Assembly: GCA_017406805.1 (NCBI GenBank)
Contig: JAFQXU010000022.1
Span: forward strand, 1-45,525
DNA length: 45,525 bases
Direction of reading: 5' to 3'
Source of the DNA: Clostridia bacterium
GTDB taxonomy: Bacteria > Bacillota > Clostridia > Oscillospirales > Acutalibacteraceae
In this document: positions 9,128-16,721 of the stretch, one piece after another
Layout of the letters: each line of letters begins with the position of its first letter
Numbering within the stretch: position 1 is the first letter of the stretch
Translations under genes and position numbers: made by a program
Notes under the pieces: model-generated
The model's input: the letters and a program-made list of their open reading frames with translations, nothing else
What the model was told of the DNA's origin: nothing
Database searches by the model: none

Positions 9128-9898
9128 TTATATTTTGGCGCACAATGTGCACACTAACAAATTAAAATTCACATTTTTTTCCGACATCTCAAGCACACTT
9201 TTTAAAACGTCTATTTTCTCCACCAAATTTTCTTTAAAAGAAAACTTGCCGCAGTTTTTAATAATCGCCCCTATAACAACATTAATAAACTGCTTAAAAA
9301 AGATCCTGTCGTTTGGTATTTTCCCGCTAATTGACAGCGTTTTAATTTTATCGCCGTTTAAAACTGCACTTGCAAAATCTTTGCCCAATTTTTCGGCACT
9401 GCTGTTTATATCTTCATCTTCCAAGCATTTAAAAATCTGGCATCTGGACCTGATTGTACTTATAAGTGATGACAAAAACTCTGTGCAAATAATAAAAATC
9501 ACATTCTTTGGCGGTTCTTCCAATATTTTAATAAAAGCGTTTTGCGCTTGAGTGGTAAGAAGTTCACCGTTTGTTATTATGTAAAATTTATAGCCGCCTT
9601 CATTTGAAATAATATACGCATCTTCACGGATATATCTTATACTTTCTATTTTTATCGATTTAGAATCTTTTTCCGGTTCAATAAATTTTACATCAGGGTG
9701 AAATCCGGCTTCAATTTTAACACAATCGCGGCATTTTTTACAAGGTTTTTCTTCTTTTGCCGTGCACATAGCATTTTGTAAAATTTCTTTTAAATAGTTT
9801 TTTATAAATGTAAAGTTTTTACCCTCTATAATTATTGCGTGCGGCAAAGTATGCTCTTTGGCAAGTAAAAGCAGTTTTTGTAAATATGTATTTTCCAT
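9128..9898 (-). CDS. holB: DNA polymerase III delta' subunit (clamp loader)
   Basis: Clamp-loader subunit of the replisome, 256 residues. It begins with the AAA+ core but lacks a Walker A lysine, as expected of delta'. The zinc-binding cysteines (CTAKEEKPCKKCRDC, about 45-60) and the sensor-like motif ILEEPPKNVIFI (about 125-137) followed by STIRSRCQ are clear. It is shorter than the roughly 330 residues usual for the family, so the C-terminal collar domain is reduced. It lies between darA and ricT in the conserved yaa order. Confidence 0.92.
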   Translation of the reverse strand: MENTYLQKLLLLAKEHTLPHAIIIEGKNFTFIKNYLKEILQNAMCTAKEEKPCKKCRDCVKIEAGFHPDVKFIEPEKDSKSIKIESIRYIREDAYIISNEGGYKFYIITNGELLTTQAQNAFIKILEEPPKNVIFIICTEFLSSLISTIRSRCQIFKCLEDEDINSSAEKLGKDFASAVLNGDKIKTLSISGKIPNDRIFFKQFINVVIGAIIKNCGKFSFKENLVEKIDVLKSVLEMSEKNVNFNLLVCTLCAKI

Positions 9899-9907
9899 AC
9901 TTTTAAA

Positions 9908-10225
9908 TTAAACCTTTTCGAATCTGTCTACGTTCAAAACAAAAATAATTGCTCCACCGCTTGTAACCTGAAATGGCTGCTGATTCATGTCATACATTGA
10001 AGGCAATCCGGAAATAAGCTGGGTTCTTTTGCTGCTATATTTTGAAATAATATCAATTACTTTGTTTGTTTTGCTGTCTTCCACGCCGATTATAAGCGTT
10101 GTGTTGCCGGATTTTAAAAATCCACCCGTAGAAGCCATTTTTGTAACCTGAAAATTTTCCTCCGTTAAAGCGTCCATTACAACCGAAGAATCGTCTTTAC
10201 CCATAATTGCCATAACAAGTTTCAT
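9908..10225 (-). CDS. darA: Cyclic-di-AMP receptor DarA/PstA (YaaQ)
   Basis: PII-like trimeric protein that binds the second messenger c-di-AMP. The chosen start gives 105 residues beginning MKLVMAIMGKDD and preserving the family's first beta strand. Its ATG is at 10223-10225, preceded by GAGGTG. A longer in-frame version adds only four residues and lacks a ribosome binding site. Family-like features include TKMASTGGFLKSGNTTLIIG and the C-terminal GGAIIFVLNVDRFEKV. It sits directly upstream of holB, as in B. subtilis, but tmk and yaaR, which usually flank it, are absent here. Confidence 0.93.
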   Translation of the reverse strand: MKLVMAIMGKDDSSVVMDALTEENFQVTKMASTGGFLKSGNTTLIIGVEDSKTNKVIDIISKYSSKRTQLISGLPSMYDMNQQPFQVTSGGAIIFVLNVDRFEKV

Positions 10226-10266
10226 AATATAACACCTCATAAAAAATAATATTTTGCATGTCGCAC

Positions 10267-11598
10267 TTATTTTAACACATTTATTTTTGAAATTCCATAT
10301 CTTCTCAAAACTTCGTATTCATAATCCGAAATTTTTTCTCCCGGCATAACCACCGGCACACCCGGAGGGCAAGGGCAAACCACGTCTGCGGCAATTTTAC
10401 CCACGCAATTATTAATATTTACTTTAACGGATTTTGCCATAATGGCTTCCCTTATTGTTGCTAATTTTTCCGGGATTTTAAAATTAAATTCAAAGCCCAA
10501 TTTTTTTTCTTCTTTTACTTTCATTTCTTTTAAAGCTTTTTTTAATTTTTTAAAATCCTCACGAGTATTAAAAGGAGTGGCAATTAAAACGGTGTAGTTG
10601 CTGTCGCAAAATTCAGGCTCCACGCCATATTTATAAAGATACTCCCTAAATTCAAAGCCGCTATACCCCGCTTTCCACACACCAAGAGTTATTCTGACGG
10701 GGTCAGAAATACTTTCGTCCGGAATAAAAATCCCTTTTTCTTTTGCCAAATTTTTTATATTTTCAACTTTGCTTTTTAGCTTTAAAAACTCTTTTTCCCC
10801 GCAATTTTTTAGCCAATCTCTTGCAATGTCCATAGAAGACATAACCACATAAGAAGGACTCGTTGAACCAAAAAGCGCCATTTTGTTTTTAACATCTTCG
10901 CAAAATCTGTCATCGTTAACATGTAGCCATGCTCCACCCGTAAGAACCGGGAGTGTTTTATGTGCCGAATCCGCAGACATTGCCGCCCCCATATCAAGCG
11001 GGTGCAAATTTCCCCCCACAAACTTTAAATGCGAGCCATGTGCATTATCAACCAAAACAGGCACACTTTTTTTCTTGCATTCTTCCGAAATTAAACTTAT
11101 ATTTTGAATTATTCCGTAGTAACTCGGGCTGGTAGTATAAAAAGCTTTATAATCTACTTTTTCGTTTAACTTTTCTTTTAAATCTTTAAGGTCTATTTTT
11201 TCAAAAAGTCGAGATTTTTTGTTATACTCTCTTTTTACCCAAATAGGGTCAATATCCAAAAGTGCCATCGCTGAAACCGCCGAACGATGCACCAGCCTGT
11301 CGCACAGGATTTTTTCTTTGTTTTTTGCCGCCAAAGCAAGCATAGTTTGAATACAAAGTGTATTCCCGCCGGAAGAAAAAATCGACTCTTTACTGCCGTA
11401 AAGCTTTTTTAGGTCATTTTCCGCTTGTTTTATAATTCCTGAAGCCTCGTAAAGGCTGTCTGTAAGCGGAAGTTCCGTGTAATCAAGCGACAAAATTCCA
11501 CTTTTTCCAAAAACATTCATTTTATGTCCGGGCGTATGAAATGACGATCTATTTAGCCTTTTATAATGTTTCAGTGACTCATATAATTTTTTTTTCAA
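10267..11598 (-). CDS. Orn/Lys/Arg decarboxylase family protein (YaaO-like)
   Basis: Fold-type I PLP enzyme of 443 residues, the short form without the N-terminal wing domain. The PLP lysine lies in SAHKTLPVLTGGAWL (about 235), and the aminotransferase-like core FHTPGHKMN (about 22) and SSGGNTLCIQ are clear. The C-terminal domain ends in the family signature CPCPPGVPVVMPGE. It probably decarboxylates arginine, lysine or ornithine for polyamine synthesis; the exact substrate cannot be read from the sequence. In B. subtilis the yaaO gene sits just before tmk and yaaQ. Here it is followed directly by darA after 41 bases. The ribosome binding site is AGGAGGAAG. Confidence 0.93.
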   Translation of the reverse strand: MKKKLYESLKHYKRLNRSSFHTPGHKMNVFGKSGILSLDYTELPLTDSLYEASGIIKQAENDLKKLYGSKESIFSSGGNTLCIQTMLALAAKNKEKILCDRLVHRSAVSAMALLDIDPIWVKREYNKKSRLFEKIDLKDLKEKLNEKVDYKAFYTTSPSYYGIIQNISLISEECKKKSVPVLVDNAHGSHLKFVGGNLHPLDMGAAMSADSAHKTLPVLTGGAWLHVNDDRFCEDVKNKMALFGSTSPSYVVMSSMDIARDWLKNCGEKEFLKLKSKVENIKNLAKEKGIFIPDESISDPVRITLGVWKAGYSGFEFREYLYKYGVEPEFCDSNYTVLIATPFNTREDFKKLKKALKEMKVKEEKKLGFEFNFKIPEKLATIREAIMAKSVKVNINNCVGKIAADVVCPCPPGVPVVMPGEKISDYEYEVLRRYGISKINVLK

Positions 11599-11608
11599 AA
11601 CTTCCTCC

Positions 11609-11639
11609 TATTTTTTATGAATACTATTTTTTATGAATA
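11609..11639 (+). repeat. 15-base tandem duplication before spoVAC
   Basis: The 15-mer TATTTTTTATGAATA occurs twice, at 11609-11623 and 11625-11639, one base apart, in the region between the decarboxylase gene and spoVAC. Each copy ends with a TGAATA that looks like a sigma-G -35 element. Confidence 0.8.
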
Positions 11640-11662
11640 TATAAATATTTTAAATCAAATAA
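11634..11662 (+). promoter_or_regulatory. Candidate sigma-G-type promoter of spoVAC
   Basis: TGAATA (11634-11639) followed after 16 bases by CAAATAA (11656-11662). The -35 part fits the forespore sigma-G pattern; the -10 part is a poor fit to CATWHTA. It is listed because spoVA genes are known sigma-G targets and a similar arrangement precedes spoVAE. Confidence 0.3.
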
Positions 11663-11687
11663 TAAACAAAAAGGATGTGATTAAATA

Positions 11688-12134
11688 ATGAACGTAAGCA
11701 AAAAAGAATACTCAAAAATGGCAAGCAAACATTCTCCGCCAAGCCCACTTTGGAAAGATTTATTTTTGGCATTCATCTCGGGTGGATTAATCTGCACATT
11801 GGGGCAACTGCTTTGCCAAACGTATATGACGTATTTTAATTTGGACAAAAAAACCGCAAGCACATGGGTTTCTGTTACTCTAATTGCGCTTAGCGCACTT
11901 CTTACCGCATTAAATTGGTACGGGAAAATAGCAAAACATGCCGGCGCAGGAACAATTGTACCGATAACAGGCTTTTCAAATTCCATAACCGCGCCAGCAA
12001 TAGAATTTAAAAGCGAAGGGCATATTTTTGGAATTGGCGCCAAAATGTTCATAATGGCAGGACCTGTGATAGTTTACGGAATTATTGCCTCGGTAGTATA
12101 CGGATTAATTGTGTGGATATGGCATTTATACTGA
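11688..12134 (+). CDS. spoVAC: Stage V sporulation protein AC
   Basis: Integral membrane protein of the forespore inner membrane. In the SpoVA channel it helps load dipicolinic acid during sporulation and release it at germination, and in Bacillus it behaves as a mechanosensitive channel. The 148 residues match the family from the N-terminal SPLWKDLFLAFISGGLICTLGQ through the signature GAGTIVPITGFSNSI (about 86-100) to a last membrane helix. Four to five membrane segments are visible. Normally spoVAC lies next to spoVAD and spoVAE. Here it stands alone, convergent with rlmB (two bases between them), and spoVAE is 28 kb away. Confidence 0.96.
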   Translation: MNVSKKEYSKMASKHSPPSPLWKDLFLAFISGGLICTLGQLLCQTYMTYFNLDKKTASTWVSVTLIALSALLTALNWYGKIAKHAGAGTIVPITGFSNSITAPAIEFKSEGHIFGIGAKMFIMAGPVIVYGIIASVVYGLIVWIWHLY

Positions 12135-12136
12135 GT

Positions 12137-12883
12137 TTACCCACGCTGCCTGCGAACTTCATACATCAAAACCCCCGCCGCAACAGAAGCATTAAGCGAA
12201 TTTATTTTTCCCATCATAGGAAGCGAAAGTATAAAATCGCATTTACTTTTTACGAGTTTGCTAATTCCTTTCCCCTCTGAACCAATAACCAAAGCAATGG
12301 GGCCGGTCAAGTTTTCGCTTGACCACTTTTTGCCGTCCATATCTGCGCCGTAAATCCACAGACCTTTTTCTTTTAAATAATCAATCGCCGACGAAATATT
12401 CCCCACTTTGGCAACCAAAACATACTCAAGTGCGCCTGCGGAAGATTTATCCACACCAAAAGTTATACCGACACTTCTGCGCTTTGGAATAATCACTCCG
12501 TGCGCACCAACGCATTCCGCAGTTCTGATTATTGCCCCCAGATTGTGCGGATCTTCAATACCGTCGGCTATTATTACAAACGGCGGTTCATTTTTTGATT
12601 TTGCATAATTTAAAATGTCGTCCACACCGCAAGACTCTTTTGCGCCCGCCACGGCAATTATTCCTTGGTGCGATTCCCCGCGGCTCATGAAATCCATCGA
12701 TTTTTTATTTACATATTTTAAAGGTATCTTTTTTTCGGAGGCTTTGCTTATTATATCTTTTATTAGGCCTGCTTTTTCGCCGGCCAAAACAAATACGGAG
12801 TCTATAACTCTGCCCGATTTTAGTGCTTCTTTAACGGCGTTTCTTCCTATTATGTAATTTTTTTCTTTATTATTTTTATCCAT
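12137..12883 (-). CDS. rlmB: 23S rRNA (guanosine-2'-O-)-methyltransferase RlmB family
   Basis: SPOUT-class methyltransferase of 248 residues. It has the short N-terminal substrate-binding domain (IIGRNAVKEALKSG) and the knotted SpoU domain with motif 1 DGIEDPHNLGAIIRTAE (about 108-124), motif 2 LVIGSEGKGIS (about 198-208) and motif 3 PMMGKINSLNASVAAGVLMYE. The predicted reaction is 2'-O-methylation of a guanosine in 23S rRNA; the position is taken from the family name. It is the last gene of the feo operon, 11 bases after the DtxR-type regulator gene. Confidence 0.93.
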   Translation of the reverse strand: MDKNNKEKNYIIGRNAVKEALKSGRVIDSVFVLAGEKAGLIKDIISKASEKKIPLKYVNKKSMDFMSRGESHQGIIAVAGAKESCGVDDILNYAKSKNEPPFVIIADGIEDPHNLGAIIRTAECVGAHGVIIPKRRSVGITFGVDKSSAGALEYVLVAKVGNISSAIDYLKEKGLWIYGADMDGKKWSSENLTGPIALVIGSEGKGISKLVKSKCDFILSLPMMGKINSLNASVAAGVLMYEVRRQRG

Positions 12884-12894
12884 TTTAATGCCAC

Positions 12895-13272
12895 CTACAT
12901 TTTTACATTTTCTAAATAATTTTTTATGCCGTTAACGGTTTCTTTGCTTAAAATATGCTCTATTTTGCAAGCGTCTATTTCTGCGGTTTTTTCGCTTACG
13001 CCAAGGACTTTATTTAAAAATTTACTGATAACTTTGTGTTTATCGTAAACTGCCACCGCAGCTTTTTCGCCCTCTTTTGTAAGCAGTATTTTGCCGTATT
13101 TTTCTTGGCTTACCAAATTTTCATTTTTTAAAATTTTTATAGCCTTCGTGGCACTTGGTTTAGAAACCACCAAAGCCTTAGCAATATCCGTAATTCCAAC
13201 TTTTAAACCCTGTTCACTGAGGATATATATTATTTCCAAGTAATCTTCCAAAGATGATGTAAGACAAAACAT
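12895..13272 (-). CDS. DtxR/MntR-family metal-dependent repressor, probably iron-sensing
   Basis: Transcriptional repressor of 125 residues: a winged helix-turn-helix (about 8-70, with ITDIAKALVVSKPSATKAIKIL) and a metal-binding dimerisation domain, without the SH3-like third domain. Metal ligands seen are Asp10 and Glu13 in SLEDYLEIIY, the His in YDKHKVI, and a C-x2-E-H triad in DACKIEHILS. A Cys in that triad is the DtxR/IdeR arrangement, whereas MntR has Glu, so iron is the likelier signal. The gene lies in the feoB operon, and an imperfect dyad overlaps the operon promoter, so it probably represses its own operon when iron is plentiful. Confidence 0.9.
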   Translation of the reverse strand: MFCLTSSLEDYLEIIYILSEQGLKVGITDIAKALVVSKPSATKAIKILKNENLVSQEKYGKILLTKEGEKAAVAVYDKHKVISKFLNKVLGVSEKTAEIDACKIEHILSKETVNGIKNYLENVKM

Positions 13273-13283
13273 AAAACAACTCC

Positions 13284-13439
13284 TTATTTTTTATTTTTAG
13301 TGCAGTATTTTTTCCCGGGGCAAAAACTGCAAGACGAGCAGCCGGAATCCTCGGATTTTCTTTTTTTAAATATTCTAATAATCACCAAACAAACCAGCGC
13401 CGAAATGAGCGCCAAAATAATAATATCGGTTAAATTCAT
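13284..13439 (-). CDS. FeoB-associated Cys-rich membrane protein
   Basis: Small protein of 51 residues. One membrane helix (about residues 5-23, IIILALISALVCLVIIR) is followed by a basic stretch and a cysteine cluster CSSCSFCPGKKYC at 34-46. This layout is the FeoB-associated Cys-rich membrane protein family. Members sit directly after feoB in Firmicutes and are thought to assist ferrous iron transport, but the biochemical role is unknown. The start ATG at 13437-13439 follows AAAGGAC. It lies 29 bases after the feoB stop and 11 bases before the regulator gene. Confidence 0.92.
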   Translation of the reverse strand: MNLTDIIILALISALVCLVIIRIFKKRKSEDSGCSSCSFCPGKKYCTKNKK

Positions 13440-13468
13440 TTTTTATCGTCCTTTTTATTTTTTATATT

Positions 13469-15823
13469 TTATATATTTATAAATTTAAATATCAAGCTTA
13501 AAATTTGAAATGTGAGCGCCGAAAACAAATACGCCACAAAAAGCTGATAAAAAACAGAAACAAATGTAAGTTTAAAACTGCGGAATTCTTTATGAAGCGC
13601 AGAAAGCGCCGCAACACAAGGAGTGTAAAGAAGTGAGAAAATCATAAATGAAATCGCACTGCAAAGCGAAAAAGAATCTTTTAAAAACCCGCTGAGTTCT
13701 GCGGAATTATCTGCGCCGTAAAGCACAGACAAAGTGCTTACAATGGATTCCTTTGCCATGATTCCGGTAATAAGCGAAACGCATGCTTGCCAATTTCCAA
13801 ATCCGCAAATACTAAATACAGGAGCAATAAATCCACCCAAATTAGCAAGCATGCTCTCGGAATTATCAGACACAAATTCAAAATTAAAACTAAATGACTG
13901 CAAAATCCACACGGCTATCGTGGCAAGTAAAATAACAGTCCCCGCACGCTCAATAAAATCTTTAACTTTATCCCAAACACTAAGCCATACATTTTTTAAA
14001 GACGGGAATTTATATTCAGGCATTTCCATTATAAATGGTGAATCTTCACCCTTAAAAAGATTTTCTTTAAACAGCCAAGCCGTGAAAACCGCAACCAAAA
14101 CTCCAATCGTATACAGCGAAAATATTACAATCGCCTGATGCTCCGGAAAAAATGCCGAAGCAAAAAGCAAATAAACAGGCATTTTTGCGCTGCAAGACAT
14201 AAACGGTATTAAAAAAACCGCTAAATTTTTATCTTTTTTATTTTCTAAAATTTTTGTACTCATAATAGCCGGCACGCTACAGCCAAAACCCATTATAAGC
14301 GGCACAAAAGCCTTACCTGAAAGCCCAATACGCCTAAAAGGCTTATCCATTATAAATGCAGCCCTTGCCATATATCCGCAGTCTTCCAAAAGAGAAAGAA
14401 GAACAAAAAGCAGTATTACCTGCGGCAAAAACGAAACAACAGACCCCACTCCACCTATAATAGCGTCCAAAACCAAACTTTTGCACCAAATCGAAGCCCC
14501 AAAATACTCAAGTATACGGCTCATTGTAATGTATGTGTTGCCATTTATAAACTCTTCGCAAAACGTTTTTAAAGATGAACCTATCGGCCCAAAAGTTATA
14601 TAAAAAATTAAAAAAATAAACACAGCAAAGCTGGGGAATGCCGTATATTTTCCAGTTAAAATTTTATCCACTTTTCCCGTAAACGTAAATGTATTTTTAT
14701 TTTTAATATTTTTTATTACATTCTCGCAAAGCAAACATATATAATTATACCTCTCATCGGGAATTATCATGTCACTTTCTTTGCCCATTTTTTCAGAAAG
14801 ATTTTCCCGTATAATGTCTATTTTTTTTAAGTCCTCGGTGGAAATTTTTAAACTTTCGCTTACGTACATATCATCTTCGAAAACTTTAATGATTTTAAAC
14901 CTATTATTTTTTACGTAATTTTTACCTTTATTTACTATGCTGTCGATTTCTTTAAGGGCATTCTCGGTTTCTCCGGAATAAATATTTACAATAGACTGGG
15001 ATTTTTTCGCACCTTTAAAAATATTAGAAATTTTAAAAATCAGGTTGTTTATTCCTTTATTTTTTACGGCGGATATGGGAATAATAGGTATTTCCAAGCT
15101 TTTTTCAAGTTTTTTGTAATCTATAATCTTGCCTTTTCCAAGGAGTAAATCTTCCATATTTAAAACTGCAACCACAGGAGAATCCAATTCCAAAAGCTGA
15201 GTGGTCAAATAAAGGCCTCTTTCCAAATTTGTGGCATCTAAAATATTTATTATTAAATCCGGATTTTCCTCCAGTATATACTGCCTCGTTATAATTTCTT
15301 CCGGAGAATACGGCGAAAGAGAATATATCCCGGGCAAATCAACCAAAGTTATATCTTCATTTATATTTTTTATTTTCCCCTCTTTGCGTTCAACCGTTAC
15401 TCCCGGCCAATTCCCCACGTATTGATAACTACCGGTTAAATTATTAAAAAGTGTTGTTTTTCCGCTGTTTGGATTCCCTATAAGGGCTACTTTTATTCCC
15501 CCGTCACTGCTCGGAGGGCTGCTTAAAAACGGCACAACACGTGTCTCTTTAATTTTCGGATTGTTTTTAGAGCTTTTTAAAAACTGCTCATAATCCTTGC
15601 TATTTTCAAAAATTTCTATCTTTTCGGCCTCAGATTTTCTTATACTCAAATCATAGCCGTGAATATTTATTTCAATCGGGTCACCAAGTGGCGCATACCT
15701 TATAACCTCGGCACGTGTTCCCACAGTAAGGCCCATGTCTATCATTCTGCGCCTAAGGTGGCCTTCGCTGCCAATGCTTTTTATAACTCCGCTGCCACCG
15801 GGCTCAATTTCACTTAAATTCAT
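13469..15823 (-). CDS. feoB: Ferrous iron transporter, FeoA-FeoB fusion
   Basis: Membrane Fe(II) importer. The start ATG (15821-15823) follows AGGTG, giving 784 residues; a GTG four codons earlier is in frame but overlaps the ribosome binding site. Residues 1-75 are a FeoA SH3-like domain (LRRRMIDMGLTVG) fused to the front of FeoB. The G-protein domain has G1 GNPNSGKTTLFN (about 112), G2 VGNWPGVTVERKEG, G3 DLPGIYSLSPYS, G4 NMED and G5 SAVKNKG. The rest is the membrane domain with FeoB gate and core motifs (GSVVSFLPQVILLF; PCVAALSAL). It is the first gene of an operon with the Cys-rich helper protein, the DtxR-type regulator and rlmB. Confidence 0.97.
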   Translation of the reverse strand: MNLSEIEPGGSGVIKSIGSEGHLRRRMIDMGLTVGTRAEVIRYAPLGDPIEINIHGYDLSIRKSEAEKIEIFENSKDYEQFLKSSKNNPKIKETRVVPFLSSPPSSDGGIKVALIGNPNSGKTTLFNNLTGSYQYVGNWPGVTVERKEGKIKNINEDITLVDLPGIYSLSPYSPEEIITRQYILEENPDLIINILDATNLERGLYLTTQLLELDSPVVAVLNMEDLLLGKGKIIDYKKLEKSLEIPIIPISAVKNKGINNLIFKISNIFKGAKKSQSIVNIYSGETENALKEIDSIVNKGKNYVKNNRFKIIKVFEDDMYVSESLKISTEDLKKIDIIRENLSEKMGKESDMIIPDERYNYICLLCENVIKNIKNKNTFTFTGKVDKILTGKYTAFPSFAVFIFLIFYITFGPIGSSLKTFCEEFINGNTYITMSRILEYFGASIWCKSLVLDAIIGGVGSVVSFLPQVILLFVLLSLLEDCGYMARAAFIMDKPFRRIGLSGKAFVPLIMGFGCSVPAIMSTKILENKKDKNLAVFLIPFMSCSAKMPVYLLFASAFFPEHQAIVIFSLYTIGVLVAVFTAWLFKENLFKGEDSPFIMEMPEYKFPSLKNVWLSVWDKVKDFIERAGTVILLATIAVWILQSFSFNFEFVSDNSESMLANLGGFIAPVFSICGFGNWQACVSLITGIMAKESIVSTLSVLYGADNSAELSGFLKDSFSLCSAISFMIFSLLYTPCVAALSALHKEFRSFKLTFVSVFYQLFVAYLFSALTFQILSLIFKFINI

Positions 15824-15895
15824 TTTTTTAATCACCTGCTCTTTTCATACGACAAATATTTTGGACATTAAAATATATATATCTTTTCTATCTTT

Positions 15896-15924
15896 ATTAT
15901 ACTGCTTGTTTTAAAAAAAGTAAA
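15896..15924 (-). promoter_or_regulatory. feo operon promoter
   Basis: On the minus strand: TTTACT (15919-15924), a 17-base spacer and a perfect TATAAT (15896-15901). The -35 box lies inside the dyad at 15915-15940. Confidence 0.65.
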
Positions 15925-15940
15925 CCCAGGCTAACTTTTT
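15915..15940. promoter_or_regulatory. Candidate DtxR-type iron operator
   Basis: A 26-base dyad with 10 of 13 matched positions. Its core on the minus strand reads GTTAGCCTGGGTTTAC, reminiscent of the TTAGGTTAGCCTAACCTAA pattern bound by DtxR/IdeR. It covers the -35 box of the feo promoter, and the operon encodes a DtxR-type repressor. Binding is inferred, not shown. Confidence 0.5.
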
Positions 15941-16096
15941 CTACTTTATAAATTTTTTATACTTGAAATTCGGATTTTATTTATACAAAATTAACAAATG
16001 AATTACATTTATATTTTTTCATATTTTAAGTACTTCTAATCATAAATATTTATTACTAAATTTAAAAACAAATGAATTTTTAAAAGGCGGGATTTT

Positions 16097-16354
16097 ATGA
16101 CTTTATACATTTTGGCATTTTTAGCAGTAATAACAATACTATTTATAGTTTACAAAACATCAAAAAGCCCACACCCTTTTTGGCGGGCAGTGGGCTCATC
16201 AATTAGCGGTATATTGGGATTTATATTTGTTTTAATATCATATAATTATACAGGAATAACCCTTCCGATAAATTTAATAACTTTAAGCATTTCTTCTTTG
16301 CTGGGCGTACCCGGTGTAGGGCTCTTGCTGCTTTTAAACAACATGGTTTTCTAA
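16097..16354 (+). CDS. BofA-like membrane protein (pro-sigma-K processing inhibitor family)
   Basis: Protein of 85 residues with three hydrophobic segments and the C-terminal signature LLGVPGVGLLLLLN, typical of the BofA family. In Bacillus, BofA holds the protease SpoIVFB inactive in the outer forespore membrane until the engulfment checkpoint is passed, delaying sigma-K activation. The role here is assumed from the family. It is a single gene (ribosome binding site AAAGGCGGG), divergent from feoB. Its last four bases overlap the end of the minus-strand gene at 16351. Confidence 0.8.
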   Translation: MTLYILAFLAVITILFIVYKTSKSPHPFWRAVGSSISGILGFIFVLISYNYTGITLPINLITLSISSLLGVPGVGLLLLLNNMVF

Positions 16355-16683
16355 TTTTCAAGATATTTTACTGCTTTTCCGGTTTTCTTTGCGTACTCAA
16401 TTTCTGACTTTGTACTTTCGCCGATATATCCCCCAACGTTAATTACGTATATCTCGTCGGCCATATCAATTTTTCTTTTGTGCATATCGTCAAGCATTTC
16501 TTTTGTTTTTGTCAAAGTGTTTTCATCCATGTTTTCCCAGACTTCGCCATCTCCGGCATGGCCAAAAAGCCCCACCGAAATCACAATGCACCCTTTAAGA
16601 GTAAGCTCTTTTTGAGCCTGCATAAATTGATCTTTAAACCTTGTGGAGCCGCAAAGTGTTACTACTTTATATTTTCCTACCAT
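16351..16683 (-). CDS. Nucleoside 2-deoxyribosyltransferase-like protein
   Basis: Small Rossmann-like protein of 110 residues. The N-terminus VVTLCGSTRFKDQFM, the central KIDMADEIYVINVGGYIGEST and the following SEIEYAKKTGKAVKYL match the nucleoside 2-deoxyribosyltransferase-like superfamily, which includes small proteins of unknown substrate. The Asp in MADEIYV and the Glu in GESTKSE correspond to substrate-binding and catalytic positions in the superfamily. It lies 38 bases after lysS on the same strand with its own AAAGGA ribosome binding site, so it may be the last gene of the greA-lysS transcript. Confidence 0.75.
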   Translation of the reverse strand: MVGKYKVVTLCGSTRFKDQFMQAQKELTLKGCIVISVGLFGHAGDGEVWENMDENTLTKTKEMLDDMHKRKIDMADEIYVINVGGYIGESTKSEIEYAKKTGKAVKYLEN

Positions 16684-16721
16684 GTTATTTATTCCTTTAA
16701 ATTTTTATTTTTTAAATAAAT

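Noticed and set aside
13300..13482. Plus-strand reading frame of 60 codons over the end of the feo operon
   Set aside because: It lies antisense to the real FeoB-associated Cys-rich gene and the feoB end; no start signal.
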